The notes: generated by a model not told the origin, from the sequence alone. A stretch of DNA of 30,564 nt from an uncultured Sphingobacteriaceae bacterium (GCA_937875035.1 CALNCF010000414.1:1-30564), one strand, 5' to 3'; positions 22,482-30,546 are shown, counted from the stretch's first letter. Translations and numbers: made by a program.

Positions 22482-23039
22482 TTGAAATATTTAGTCGTTG
22501 GTTTGGGGAACATTGGTCCGGAGTATGCGGATACGCGCCATAACATAGGGTTTATGGTGGCGGATGAGCTTGTTGCTGCCCATGCGAACCGGTTTTCCAG
22601 CGACAGGTATGCGTACATCTCCCAGTTAGGGATCAGGAACAGGCAGGTTTTTGTTATTAAGCCCACCACGTTCATGAACCTGAGCGGAAAAGCGGTTAAT
22701 TACTGGATGCAGCAGTTTAAGATCCCTGTATCGAACGTATTGGTCGTGGTAGACGACCTGGCGATCCCTTTCGCCTCGGTCAAACTAAAGCCCAAAGGGT
22801 CAGATGCCGGTCATAATGGCCTGAAAAGCATTAATGCATCTGTCGGAACGAGCGATTATCCCCGTATACGCTTCGGAATTGGCAATAACTATCCCCGTGG
22901 CAGGCAGGCCGATTATGTACTGTCTGGCTTCGATAAGGAAGAGCTGCCCCAATTGCCCGAACTGATCCATAAATCGGTTCAAATGATTGAGAGTTTCGTG
23001 ACCATAGGAGTCGAGCTTACAATGACCAAATTCAACTGA
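22482..23039 (+). CDS. pth: Peptidyl-tRNA hydrolase
   Basis: Pth frees tRNAs from prematurely released peptidyl-tRNA in the cytoplasm. The 185-residue protein has the catalytic His20 in the RHNIGF motif, Asn10 in GLGNIG, Asn66 in FMNLSGK, Asp91 in VVVDDL and His111 in HNGLKS, matching the E. coli active site. The start is TTG at 22482 giving MKYLVVGLGN, the exact N-terminus of the family. No upstream ATG is in frame nearby. It follows the rplY terminator and precedes the ribosomal operon promoter. Confidence 0.96.
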   Translation: MKYLVVGLGNIGPEYADTRHNIGFMVADELVAAHANRFSSDRYAYISQLGIRNRQVFVIKPTTFMNLSGKAVNYWMQQFKIPVSNVLVVVDDLAIPFASVKLKPKGSDAGHNGLKSINASVGTSDYPRIRFGIGNNYPRGRQADYVLSGFDKEELPQLPELIHKSVQMIESFVTIGVELTMTKFN

Positions 23040-23116
23040 TACCCAGTTGTTTAGGTAGTAATTGCAGTGCATCAGGCTGTTAGAGCGCGAAATCTTCAAT
23101 TATTTTCAAAAACCTA

Positions 23117-23146
23117 TTGTGAATTAAATCTTTAGTACTACCTTTG
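23117..23146 (+). promoter_or_regulatory. Promoter of the str-S10 ribosomal operon
   Basis: TTG (23117-23119), 19 bases, then TACCTTTG (23139-23146), a perfect match to the Bacteroidota consensus, followed by CAGTCC. It gives a leader of about 50 bases before rpsL. Confidence 0.8.
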
Positions 23147-23201
23147 CAGTCCCTCTAAAAAGGGAGTATTACGCCATTTAAAGAATTTTAAATTTTTAGA
23201 A

Positions 23202-23615
23202 ATGCCTACTATACAACAATTAGTTAGAAAAGGAAGAGAAGAACTGATCGATAAAAGTAAGTCTCCGGCACTGGATTCATGCCCTCAAAGAAGAGGTGTA
23301 TGTACCCGTGTATACACTACAACCCCTAAAAAACCGAATTCGGCAATGCGTAAAGTAGCCCGTGTAAGGTTGACAAACGGAAAAGAGGTGAATGCCTATA
23401 TCCCGGGTGAAGGGCACAACCTGCAGGAGCACTCTATCGTATTGATCAGAGGTGGAAGGGTAAAAGACCTTCCGGGTGTACGTTACCACATTATCAGGGG
23501 TTCTCTGGATACTTCTGGTGTTGACGGAAGAAACCAACGTCGTTCTAAATACGGAACGAAAAGACCTAAACCGGGAGCAGCGCCTGTTGCAACTAAGGGT
23601 AAGGGTAAAAAATAA
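23202..23615 (+). CDS. rpsL: 30S ribosomal protein S12
   Basis: S12 is in the decoding centre of the small subunit. The 137-residue protein has the conserved TTPKKPNSAMRKVARVRLTN loop (40-59) with Lys43, and GGRVKDLPGVRYHI with Lys88. Both are the wild-type residues whose change gives streptomycin resistance, so the allele is predicted streptomycin-sensitive at this target. It is the first gene of the operon and follows the promoter at 23117-23146. A short stem TCCCT/AGGGA (23150-23165) begins the leader. Confidence 0.98.
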   Translation: MPTIQQLVRKGREELIDKSKSPALDSCPQRRGVCTRVYTTTPKKPNSAMRKVARVRLTNGKEVNAYIPGEGHNLQEHSIVLIRGGRVKDLPGVRYHIIRGSLDTSGVDGRNQRRSKYGTKRPKPGAAPVATKGKGKK

Positions 23616-23650
23616 GAGTATTAAGCTATAGCTGATTATATAAGACAATG
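23611..23650 (+). repeat. Spacer repeat copy 1 (rpsL-rpsG junction)
   Basis: AATAAGAGTATT (23611-23622) and GATTATATAAGACAATG (23634-23650) flank an 11-base variable middle. Nearly the same arrangement occurs before rplP (30512-30546). This copy includes the rpsL stop and the rpsG start codon. Confidence 0.6.
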
Positions 23651-24115
23651 AGAAAGTCAAAGCCTAAAAAAAGAATTATTCTGCCGGATCCTAAGTTTAA
23701 CGATGTCATGGTGACAAAGTTTGTGAACAACTTAATGTATCAGGGCAAGAAGAGTACTGCATACGGTATTTTCTATGAAGCAATCGAAGCGGTAGAGAAA
23801 AAGACCAGTGAAAACGGTCTTGAGACCTGGAGAAAAGCCCTTAGCAACGTAATGCCAAGTGTTGAAGTAAAAAGCAGAAGAGTGGGTGGTGCAAACTTCC
23901 AGGTTCCGACCGAAGTTCGCCCGGACAGAAAAGTAGCCCTTGGTATGAAGTGGCTTATTGGTTATGCCAGAAAACGCGGAGAGAAGACAATGGTGGATAA
24001 GTTAGCCGGTGAGATCATCGCGGCAGCTAAGAGCGAAGGTGCAGCGATCAAGAAGAAGGAAGATACGCACAAAATGGCTGAGGCGAATAAAGCATTCTCA
24101 CATTTCAGATTCTAA
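23648..24115 (+). CDS. rpsG: 30S ribosomal protein S7
   Basis: S7 organises the 3' domain of 16S rRNA and contacts tRNA in the E site. The 155-residue length is the bacterial norm. The family hallmark is visible in DVMVTKFVNNLMYQGKKSTA (19-38) and in the GGANFQVPTEVRPDRKVALG region (79-98). It follows rpsL after 32 bases and precedes fusA by 26. The initiation region includes the repeat described at 23611-23650. Confidence 0.98.
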   Translation: MRKSKPKKRIILPDPKFNDVMVTKFVNNLMYQGKKSTAYGIFYEAIEAVEKKTSENGLETWRKALSNVMPSVEVKSRRVGGANFQVPTEVRPDRKVALGMKWLIGYARKRGEKTMVDKLAGEIIAAAKSEGAAIKKKEDTHKMAEANKAFSHFRF

Positions 24116-24141
24116 TATTCGGCTTCTAACTAAAAGGTAAA

Positions 24142-26247
24142 ATGTCAAGAGATTTAAGATATACTAGAAATATTGGAATTGCCGCTCACATTGATGCTGG
24201 TAAAACTACCACAACTGAGCGTATTCTTTACTATGCGGGTGTGAGCCATAAGTTGGGTGAAGTGCACGAAGGTGCCGCAACCATGGACTGGATGGCACAG
24301 GAGCAAGAGCGTGGTATCACCATTACCTCAGCTGCTACCACTGTATTCTGGAATTACAGAGATCATAAATACCAGGTAAACGTAATCGATACCCCGGGTC
24401 ACGTGGATTTCACCGTTGAGGTAAACCGCTCCCTGCGCGTATTGGACGGTCTGGTTTTCTTGTTTTCTGCTGTTGATGGTGTAGAGCCTCAGTCAGAAAC
24501 CAACTGGCGTCTGGCTAACAACTACAACGTAGCACGTATCGGTTTCGTTAACAAAATGGACCGTGCGGGTGCTGACTTCTTAAAGGTTGTTAAACAAGTA
24601 AAAGATATGCTGGGAAGTAACGCAATTCCATTGCAGTTACCTATCGGCGCTGAAGATAGCTTCAAAGGAGTAGTTGACCTGATCAACTTCCGTGGTATCG
24701 TTTGGAACGAGCATGATAAAGGAATGACCTTTACCGAAGTGCCGATCCCTGCCGATATGATGGACGAAGCGAATGAGTGGAGAGAGAAATTACTGGAATC
24801 AGTAGCTGAGTACGATGAGTCTTTAATGGAGAAATTCTTCGAAGACCCGACTTCAATTACTGAGCGTGAAATCCTTGATGCACTGCGCAAGGCAGTTCTT
24901 GATGCGAAGATCGTTCCTATGGTATGCGGATCGTCTTTCAAGAATAAAGGAGTTCAGACCATGCTGGATTATGTGATGGAGTTATTGCCTTCACCTATGG
25001 ACCAGGAAGGTGTGAAGGGTACAAACCCTGAAACAGGAGAAGAGATCTTCCGTAAGCCTTCGGTTAGTGAACCTTTTGCAGCATTGGCGTTTAAGATCGC
25101 AACGGATCCGTTCGTAGGTCGTCTTTGCTTTATCCGTGTGTACTCAGGTAACCTGGAAGCAGGTTCGTATGTGTACAATGCACGTTCAGAGAGCAAAGAG
25201 CGTATCTCACGTATTTTCCAGATGCATGCTAACAAGCAAAACCCGATTCCTAACGTAGGAGCTGGTGATATTGCAGCGGTAGTAGGCTTTAAGGATATTA
25301 AAACAGGTGACTCTCTTTGCGACGAAAAACACCCGATCGTATTGGAGTCAATGAACTTCCCTGATCCGGTTATCGGTTTAGCGATCGAGCCTAAAACTCA
25401 GGCTGACGTAGATAAATTAGGTATGTCTCTGGCTAAACTGGCCGAAGAGGATCCTACCTTCCGTGTTCATACTGATGCAGACAGCGGTCAGACGATTATC
25501 CAGGGTATGGGTGAGCTTCACCTTGATATCATCATGGATCGTCTGAAACGTGAGTTCAAAGTAGAAGTTAACCAGGGTGCGCCACAGGTTGCATACAAAG
25601 AAGCAATCACCGGTACTGTTCAGCACCGCGAAACATACAAGAAACAAACAGGTGGTCGTGGTAAGTTTGCCGATATCCAGGTGGTTATTTCCCCTATCGA
25701 TGAAGGCAAAACCGGATTGCAGTTTGAAAACGAGATCGTGGGTGGTTCTATCCCAAGAGAATATATCCCTTCTGTACAGAAAGGTTTCGAATCAGCGATG
25801 GTGAATGGTGTACTTGCCGGCTTCCCGGTAACCGACCTGAAAGTAAGACTGATCGACGGATCTTTCCACGCAGTCGATTCAGATTCCCTGTCTTTCGAGA
25901 TCTGCGCCCGTTCAGCTTTCCGCGAAGCATTGCCAAAATGTAAGCCGGTACTGATGGAGCCGATCATGAAGGTAGAAGTAATTACTCCGGAAGAGAACAT
26001 GGGTGATGTAATGGGTGACCTGAACCGTCGTCGTGGTCAGCTTCAGGGTATGGATACCAGAGCAGGTGCTCAGGTGATCAAGGCCCTGGTTCCACTTTCC
26101 GAAATGTTCGGTTATGTAACCCAGTTACGTACCATTACTTCAGGCCGTGCAACATCAACCATGGAATTCGATCACTATGAAGAAGCTCCAAAAGGTGTTC
26201 AGGAAGAAGTGATCGCTAAAGTAAAAGGAAAAGCAATTAACGCATAA
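24142..26247 (+). CDS. fusA: Elongation factor G
   Basis: EF-G is the GTPase that drives translocation on the ribosome. The 701-residue protein has the GTPase motifs AHIDAGKTTTTER (15-27, P-loop), DTPGH (83-87) and NKMDRAG (137-143), and then the domain II-V sequence ending in a typical GYVTQLRTITSGRATSTMEF. It is in the usual str position between rpsG and rpsJ; no tuf gene follows, as is usual in Bacteroidota. It looks like the housekeeping copy. Confidence 0.98.
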   Translation: MSRDLRYTRNIGIAAHIDAGKTTTTERILYYAGVSHKLGEVHEGAATMDWMAQEQERGITITSAATTVFWNYRDHKYQVNVIDTPGHVDFTVEVNRSLRVLDGLVFLFSAVDGVEPQSETNWRLANNYNVARIGFVNKMDRAGADFLKVVKQVKDMLGSNAIPLQLPIGAEDSFKGVVDLINFRGIVWNEHDKGMTFTEVPIPADMMDEANEWREKLLESVAEYDESLMEKFFEDPTSITEREILDALRKAVLDAKIVPMVCGSSFKNKGVQTMLDYVMELLPSPMDQEGVKGTNPETGEEIFRKPSVSEPFAALAFKIATDPFVGRLCFIRVYSGNLEAGSYVYNARSESKERISRIFQMHANKQNPIPNVGAGDIAAVVGFKDIKTGDSLCDEKHPIVLESMNFPDPVIGLAIEPKTQADVDKLGMSLAKLAEEDPTFRVHTDADSGQTIIQGMGELHLDIIMDRLKREFKVEVNQGAPQVAYKEAITGTVQHRETYKKQTGGRGKFADIQVVISPIDEGKTGLQFENEIVGGSIPREYIPSVQKGFESAMVNGVLAGFPVTDLKVRLIDGSFHAVDSDSLSFEICARSAFREALPKCKPVLMEPIMKVEVITPEENMGDVMGDLNRRRGQLQGMDTRAGAQVIKALVPLSEMFGYVTQLRTITSGRATSTMEFDHYEEAPKGVQEEVIAKVKGKAINA

Positions 26248-26252
26248 TTCAA

Positions 26253-26278
26253 CCGGGTTGTTAATAGCTCTAACCCGG
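26253..26278 (+). promoter_or_regulatory. GC-rich hairpin between fusA and rpsJ
   Basis: CCGGGTT (26253-26259) and AACCCGG (26272-26278) form a perfect 7-bp stem with a 12-base loop. No T-run follows (GCGAAACATATT), so it is not a standard terminator. It may be an RNA processing or transcript-stability site at the str/S10 border. Confidence 0.45.
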
Positions 26279-26300
26279 GCGAAACATATTAAAAACAGAA

Positions 26301-26606
26301 ATGAGCCAGAGAATCAGAATTAAACTTAAATCTTACGACTATAACTTGGTCGATAAGTCTGCAGAGAAAATCGTTAAGACCGTAAAGGCTACGAATGCAG
26401 TGGTAAGCGGACCTATTCCACTTCCAACAGAGAAAAAGGTTTACACGGTGTTACGTTCACCACACGTAAACAAGAAAGCAAGAGAGCAGTTCCAGTTGTG
26501 TTCATACAAAAGACTGCTTGATATCTACAGTTCAACATCAAAAACGGTAGATGCGCTGATGAAGCTTGAATTGCCAAGCGGTGTTGAAGTGGAAATTAAA
26601 GTTTGA
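26301..26606 (+). CDS. rpsJ: 30S ribosomal protein S10
   Basis: S10 (101 residues) sits in the head of the small subunit and also binds NusB in transcription antitermination. It has the family's IRIKLKSYDYNLVDKSAEKI start (5-24) and GPIPLPTEKKVYTVLRSPHV (38-57). It begins the S10 part of the fused operon, 53 bases after fusA, and is followed by a 74-base spacer with a hairpin before rplC. Confidence 0.97.
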   Translation: MSQRIRIKLKSYDYNLVDKSAEKIVKTVKATNAVVSGPIPLPTEKKVYTVLRSPHVNKKAREQFQLCSYKRLLDIYSSTSKTVDALMKLELPSGVEVEIKV

Positions 26607-26626
26607 TAATTATATATTAATTCACA

Positions 26627-26664
26627 CATCTTGAACGAAGTCAGTCCTATTACTTCGATGGATG
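26627..26664 (+). promoter_or_regulatory. Structured spacer before rplC
   Basis: CGAAGT (26636-26641) pairs with ACTTCG (26652-26657) around a 10-base loop. Outer bases CATC (26627-26630) and GATG (26661-26664) can pair as well, leaving an internal loop. The structure ends 16 bases before the rplC ATG and has no T-run. It may be a translational control element; this is inference. Confidence 0.4.
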
Positions 26665-26680
26665 TAAAATAACAATTAAA

Positions 26681-27298
26681 ATGTCAGGTATAATAGGTAA
26701 AAAAGTAGGTATGACCAGTGTCTACAGTGCAGAAGGGAAGAACATTCCTTGTACTGTGATTGAAGCTGGGCCCTGTGTTGTAACGCAGGTGAGAACGGTG
26801 GACAACGATGGCTATGCAGCTGTTCAGTTGGCTTATGATGAGAAGAAAGAAAAGAACACATCAAAGCCGATGAAAGGTCATTTCGCTAAAGCGTCTACAA
26901 CCCCGAAAAGAAAATTAGTAGAGTTTAAAGGATTCGAAGCAGAGAAAAATCTGGGCGATGTAGTATCGGTAGACCTGTTCAGCGAAGGCGACTTTGTTGA
27001 TGTGGTTGGTACTTCAAAAGGTAAAGGTTTTCAGGGCGTTGTTAAACGTCACGGCTTCGCCGGAGTAGGTGGCCAGACTCACGGTCAGCACAACCGTTTA
27101 AGAGCTCCGGGTTCACTGGGTGCGTCATCCTGGCCTTCAAAAGTATTCAAAGGAATGCGTATGGCAGGTCGTATGGGTGGTGACAGAGTGAAGATTCAAA
27201 ACCTCGAAATATTAAAGGTGTATCCTGAGCAAAACTTACTTGTGGTAAGCGGATCAATCCCAGGTGCAAAAGGTTCTTACGTAATATTGGAGAAATAA
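26681..27298 (+). CDS. rplC: 50S ribosomal protein L3
   Basis: L3 (205 residues) is an early assembly protein near the peptidyl transferase centre. The conserved GGQTHGQHNRLRAPGSLGAS (130-149) and KGMRMAGRMGGDRVKIQNLE stretches are present. The gene ends at 27298 and rplD follows almost without a gap. Confidence 0.97.
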   Translation: MSGIIGKKVGMTSVYSAEGKNIPCTVIEAGPCVVTQVRTVDNDGYAAVQLAYDEKKEKNTSKPMKGHFAKASTTPKRKLVEFKGFEAEKNLGDVVSVDLFSEGDFVDVVGTSKGKGFQGVVKRHGFAGVGGQTHGQHNRLRAPGSLGASSWPSKVFKGMRMAGRMGGDRVKIQNLEILKVYPEQNLLVVSGSIPGAKGSYVILEK

Positions 27299-27301
27299 GT
27301 G

Positions 27302-27931
27302 ATGGAAATTAAGGTAGTTAACATAGAAGGAAAAGAAACAGGTAACAAGGTTACTCTTTCTGACTCAATATTCGGTATCGAACCCAATGACCATGCTATT
27401 TACTTAGACGTTAAGCAATTTTTAGCTAACCAGCGTCAGGGAACTCATAAGTCAAAACAACGTAACGAGATCTCCGGATCAACCCGTAAGCTTCACAAGC
27501 AAAAAGGTACCGGTGGTTCACGTAAAGGTGGTATCAAAAATCCATTGTTCAGAGGTGGAGGTCGTGTATTCGGTCCTCAGCCAAGAGACTACAGTTTCAA
27601 GCTGAACAAAAAATTAAAGGCCCTGGCCCGTATGTCGGCTCTTTCTTACAAAGCAAAGAACAACGATATCGTAGTACTGGAAGATTTCAACTTCGAAACT
27701 CCGAAAACTAAGAACTTCATTTCATTGGTAAATAATCTGAAGATCGCCGGCAAGAAGTCTTTATTAGTTCTTGGAGCCAGCAACGATAACGTGTACTTAT
27801 CGAGCAGAAACCTACAGAAGTCAAAAGTTATCACTGCATACGAGATCAGCACATACGATCTGCTGCATGCCGATAAACTGGTTCTGACTTCCAGTTCAGT
27901 TAAAACGATTGAAGAATCATTAAGTAAGTAA
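27302..27931 (+). CDS. rplD: 50S ribosomal protein L4
   Basis: L4 (209 residues from the ATG at 27302) lines the peptide exit tunnel and, in gamma-proteobacteria, represses its own operon. The tunnel loop KLHKQKGTGGSRKGGIKNPL is visible, with the basic-glycine tip region before GGGRVFGPQPRDYSFKLNKK. A GTG at 27299 directly after the rplC stop would add one residue; ATG at 27302 (MEIKVVNIEGKE) is the expected start. rplW follows 3 bases later. Confidence 0.97.
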   Translation: MEIKVVNIEGKETGNKVTLSDSIFGIEPNDHAIYLDVKQFLANQRQGTHKSKQRNEISGSTRKLHKQKGTGGSRKGGIKNPLFRGGGRVFGPQPRDYSFKLNKKLKALARMSALSYKAKNNDIVVLEDFNFETPKTKNFISLVNNLKIAGKKSLLVLGASNDNVYLSSRNLQKSKVITAYEISTYDLLHADKLVLTSSSVKTIEESLSK

Positions 27932-27934
27932 GCG

Positions 27935-28225
27935 ATGGAAATTTTAAAGAGACCAATACTTACCGAGAAAGTAACAGCAATGGGCGATAAGTTCAACCGT
28001 TATGCTTTCGTAGTAGATAAAAGAGCCAATAAAATACAGATTAAATCTGCTGTAGAAGCAATGTATAATGTTTCTGTGGTAGCTGTAAACACCATGAACA
28101 CTCCTGGTAAGTTAAAGGTTAGAGGAACTAAAAAAGGTTTCGTAACCGGTACGACAGGCAGATTGAAGAAAGCTGTTGTATCATTGGCAGAAGGTAACAC
28201 AATTGATTTTTACAGTAACATCTAA
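27935..28225 (+). CDS. rplW: 50S ribosomal protein L23
   Basis: L23 (96 residues) lies at the tunnel exit and docks trigger factor and SRP. MEILKRPILTEKVTAMGDKF is the family start. The basic internal segment is KVRGTKKGFVTGTTGRLKKA. Gaps of 3 bases before and 7 after keep it in the operon. Confidence 0.96.
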   Translation: MEILKRPILTEKVTAMGDKFNRYAFVVDKRANKIQIKSAVEAMYNVSVVAVNTMNTPGKLKVRGTKKGFVTGTTGRLKKAVVSLAEGNTIDFYSNI

Positions 28226-28232
28226 TTGAGTC

Positions 28233-29060
28233 ATGGCAGTAAAAAGATTTAAACCAATTACACCAGGCCAGCGTTTCAGAGTAGCTGTAGATAATAGCGA
28301 TATTACTACAAACGTACCTGAGAAATCGCTGGTAGTCTCTTCGAATAAGAGAAGCGGTGGTAGAAATAACAGCGGTAAGATGACCATGCGCTATGTGGGT
28401 GGTGGTCACAAGAAAGCTTATCGTCTTATCGATTTCAAAAGAAATAAATTCGATGTTCCTGCAACTGTTGCAACGATCGAGTACGATCCGAACAGAACTG
28501 CGCGTATTGCATTGCTGCACTATGCTGATGGAGAAAAAAGATACATCATCGCACCGGAAGGTCTGAAAGTAGGCCAGGCGATCATGAATGGAGCAAATGC
28601 AGCACCGGAAATCGGGAACGCACTTCCTTTAAGCGTGATTCCATTGGGTACGCTGATCCATAACATTGAATTAAATCCAGGTCAGGGCGCATCATTCGCA
28701 CGTAGTGCGGGAGCTTATGCTCAGTTAGCTGCCCGTGATGGTAAATATGCAGTACTGAAGATGCCTTCCGGTGAAACAAGAATGATCTTGTTAACCTGCC
28801 TGGCAACGATCGGAAAAGCGTCTAACTCAGATCACCAGATCTCAAGATTGGGTAAAGCGGGTAGAAAACGTTGGTTAGGTCGTCGTCCGAGAGTACGAGG
28901 TGTTGCGATGAACCCGGTAGATCACCCGATGGGTGGTGGTGAAGGAAGATCTTCAGGAGGTCACCCACGCTCACGCAAGGGCTTGTTGTCGAAAGGTTAC
29001 AAGACCAGGGATAAGAAAAAATCATCGGATCGTTACATCATTGAAAGAAGGAAGAAATAA
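28233..29060 (+). CDS. rplB: 50S ribosomal protein L2
   Basis: L2 (275 residues) binds 23S rRNA and is needed for subunit joining and peptidyl transfer. The highly conserved C-terminal segment VRGVAMNPVDHPMGGGEGRS holds the histidine region important for activity. Its stop codon TAA overlaps the A of the rpsS ATG at 29060, a one-base overlap that suggests coupled translation. Confidence 0.98.
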   Translation: MAVKRFKPITPGQRFRVAVDNSDITTNVPEKSLVVSSNKRSGGRNNSGKMTMRYVGGGHKKAYRLIDFKRNKFDVPATVATIEYDPNRTARIALLHYADGEKRYIIAPEGLKVGQAIMNGANAAPEIGNALPLSVIPLGTLIHNIELNPGQGASFARSAGAYAQLAARDGKYAVLKMPSGETRMILLTCLATIGKASNSDHQISRLGKAGRKRWLGRRPRVRGVAMNPVDHPMGGGEGRSSGGHPRSRKGLLSKGYKTRDKKKSSDRYIIERRKK

Positions 29061-29329
29061 TGGCTCGTTCAATTAAAAAAGGACCTTATATAGCACATCA
29101 CCTCGAGAAAAAAGTTCTTGGGATGAACGAAGGCACCAAAAAAACGGTAATCAAAACCTGGTCGAGAAGATCAATGATTTCACCGGACTTCGTAGGTCAT
29201 ACATTTGCAGTTCATAACGGAAATAAATTTATCCCTGTGTATGTAACAGAGAATATGGTAGGTCATAAATTAGGTGAATTTTCTCCTACCAGAACATTCA
29301 GAGGTCACTCAGGAGATAAAAAGAAATAA
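29060..29329 (+). CDS. rpsS: 30S ribosomal protein S19
   Basis: S19 (89 residues) forms part of the small-subunit head with S13. It has the family's RSIKKGPYIAHHLEKKV N-terminus and VGHKLGEFSPTRTFRGH near the C-terminus. It starts by overlapping the rplB stop. Confidence 0.97.
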   Translation: MARSIKKGPYIAHHLEKKVLGMNEGTKKTVIKTWSRRSMISPDFVGHTFAVHNGNKFIPVYVTENMVGHKLGEFSPTRTFRGHSGDKKK

Positions 29330-29338
29330 TAGGAAAAC

Positions 29339-29698
29339 ATGGAAGCTATCGCTAAATTAAAAGATTGTCCTACATCCCCGCGCAAGATGCGTCTGGTGGT
29401 TGACTTAATCAGAGGGCAAAAAGTTGAACACGCTTTACATATCTTGAAATACAATCCTAAAGAGGCTTCTAAAAGGGTTGAAAAACTCCTCCTGTCGGCA
29501 ATTGCCAACTGGCAATCGAAGAACGAAGGCGTTCGTATGGAAGACAGTGAGCTTTATGTAAAAACTGTATTTGTTGACGGTGGTCGTCAGCTGAAGAGAA
29601 TGAGACCTGCTCCGCAAGGAAGAGGTTACCGAATCCGCAAAAGGTCCAACCACGTTACTATGGTAGTTGACACTAAATTAACGGAAACTAAAAACTAA
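29339..29698 (+). CDS. rplV: 50S ribosomal protein L22
   Basis: L22 (119 residues) lines the exit tunnel. The extended beta-hairpin that reaches into the tunnel is recognisable in RMRPAPQGRGYRIRKRSNHV. The N-terminus SPRKMRLVVDLIRGQKVEHA is typical. It lies 9 bases after rpsS and 7 before rpsC. Confidence 0.97.
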   Translation: MEAIAKLKDCPTSPRKMRLVVDLIRGQKVEHALHILKYNPKEASKRVEKLLLSAIANWQSKNEGVRMEDSELYVKTVFVDGGRQLKRMRPAPQGRGYRIRKRSNHVTMVVDTKLTETKN

Positions 29699-29705
29699 TT
29701 AGAAG

Positions 29706-30512
29706 ATGGGACAAAAAGCAAATCCGATAGGTAACCGATTAGGAATCATTAAAGGCTGGGACTCTAATTGGTTCGGTGGTAACAACTACGCTGATAAGCT
29801 GGTTGAAGACGATAAAATCAGAAAATACATCCATGCACGTATTGCAAAAGGCGGTATCGCCAAGATCGTAATCGAGCGCACACTGAAACGTATCACAATC
29901 ACTATTCATACGGCTCGTCCGGGGATCGTAATTGGTAAAGGTGGCCAGGAAGTAGATAAGATCAAAGAAGAGTTGAAAAAGATCACCAGGAAAGATGTTC
30001 AGATCAACATCTTCGAGATCAAACGCCCTGAGTTAGATGCTCAGCTGGTGGCTGACGGTGTGGCGAAACAGCTTGAAGCGAGAATCTCTTTCCGTCGTGC
30101 GATGAAAACATCGATCGCTGCAACCATGAGAATGGGTGCTGAAGGTATCAAGATCATGTGTTCGGGTCGTCTGGGTGGTGCTGAAATGGCACGTACCGAG
30201 CAGTACAAAGACGGAAGAACACCATTGCATACATTACGTGCGGATATTGATTACGCATTGGCTGAAGCACAAACTACCTACGGTAAGATCGGGGTAAAAG
30301 TGTGGATCTGTAAAGGTGAGGTTTACGGTAAACGTGATCTTTCCCCGAACATCGGCTCAACAGCAAGCGGTACCAAAACACGTGCAGGCGAGGGTGGAGA
30401 CAGAAACGACAGAAGACCTGATAACAGACCTGACCGTAAAGGTGGCAAACCTGGCGACAGAAGAGGTGGGAATGACAGAGGTGGCGACAGAAGAGGCGCA
30501 CCAAGAAAATAA
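29706..30512 (+). CDS. rpsC: 30S ribosomal protein S3 with extended Arg/Gly/Asp-rich tail
   Basis: S3 (268 residues) is at the mRNA entry tunnel. A KH-type RNA-binding domain is visible at about 38-107 with PGIVIGKGGQEVDKIKEELK (the GxxG loop is GKGG), and the C-terminal S3 domain ends near GEVYGKRDLSPNI. After about residue 217 comes a low-complexity tail of roughly 50 residues rich in Gly, Arg and Asp (GGDRNDRRPDNRPDRKGGKP). The S3 domain itself ends around 210-215, so the tail is extra compared with E. coli S3 (233). At the DNA level the tail has a repeated 15-mer (30452 and 30482). Confidence 0.97.
   Translation: MGQKANPIGNRLGIIKGWDSNWFGGNNYADKLVEDDKIRKYIHARIAKGGIAKIVIERTLKRITITIHTARPGIVIGKGGQEVDKIKEELKKITRKDVQINIFEIKRPELDAQLVADGVAKQLEARISFRRAMKTSIAATMRMGAEGIKIMCSGRLGGAEMARTEQYKDGRTPLHTLRADIDYALAEAQTTYGKIGVKVWICKGEVYGKRDLSPNIGSTASGTKTRAGEGGDRNDRRPDNRPDRKGGKPGDRRGGNDRGGDRRGAPRK
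30452..30496 (+). repeat. Direct repeat inside the S3 tail coding region
   Basis: The 15-base TGGCGACAGAAGAGG occurs at 30452-30466 and 30482-30496, a 30-base period that encodes GDRRG in both copies. This marks recent internal duplication in the low-complexity tail. Confidence 0.7.
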
Positions 30513-30546
30513 ATAAGAGTATTGGTTCATAGATTATAAGACAATG
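30512..30546 (+). repeat. Spacer repeat copy 2 (rpsC-rplP junction)
   Basis: AATAAGAGTATT (30512-30523) and GATTATAAGACAATG (30532-30546) flank an 8-base variable middle. It is very like the rpsL-rpsG spacer at 23611-23650. The last three bases are the rplP start codon. Confidence 0.6.
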
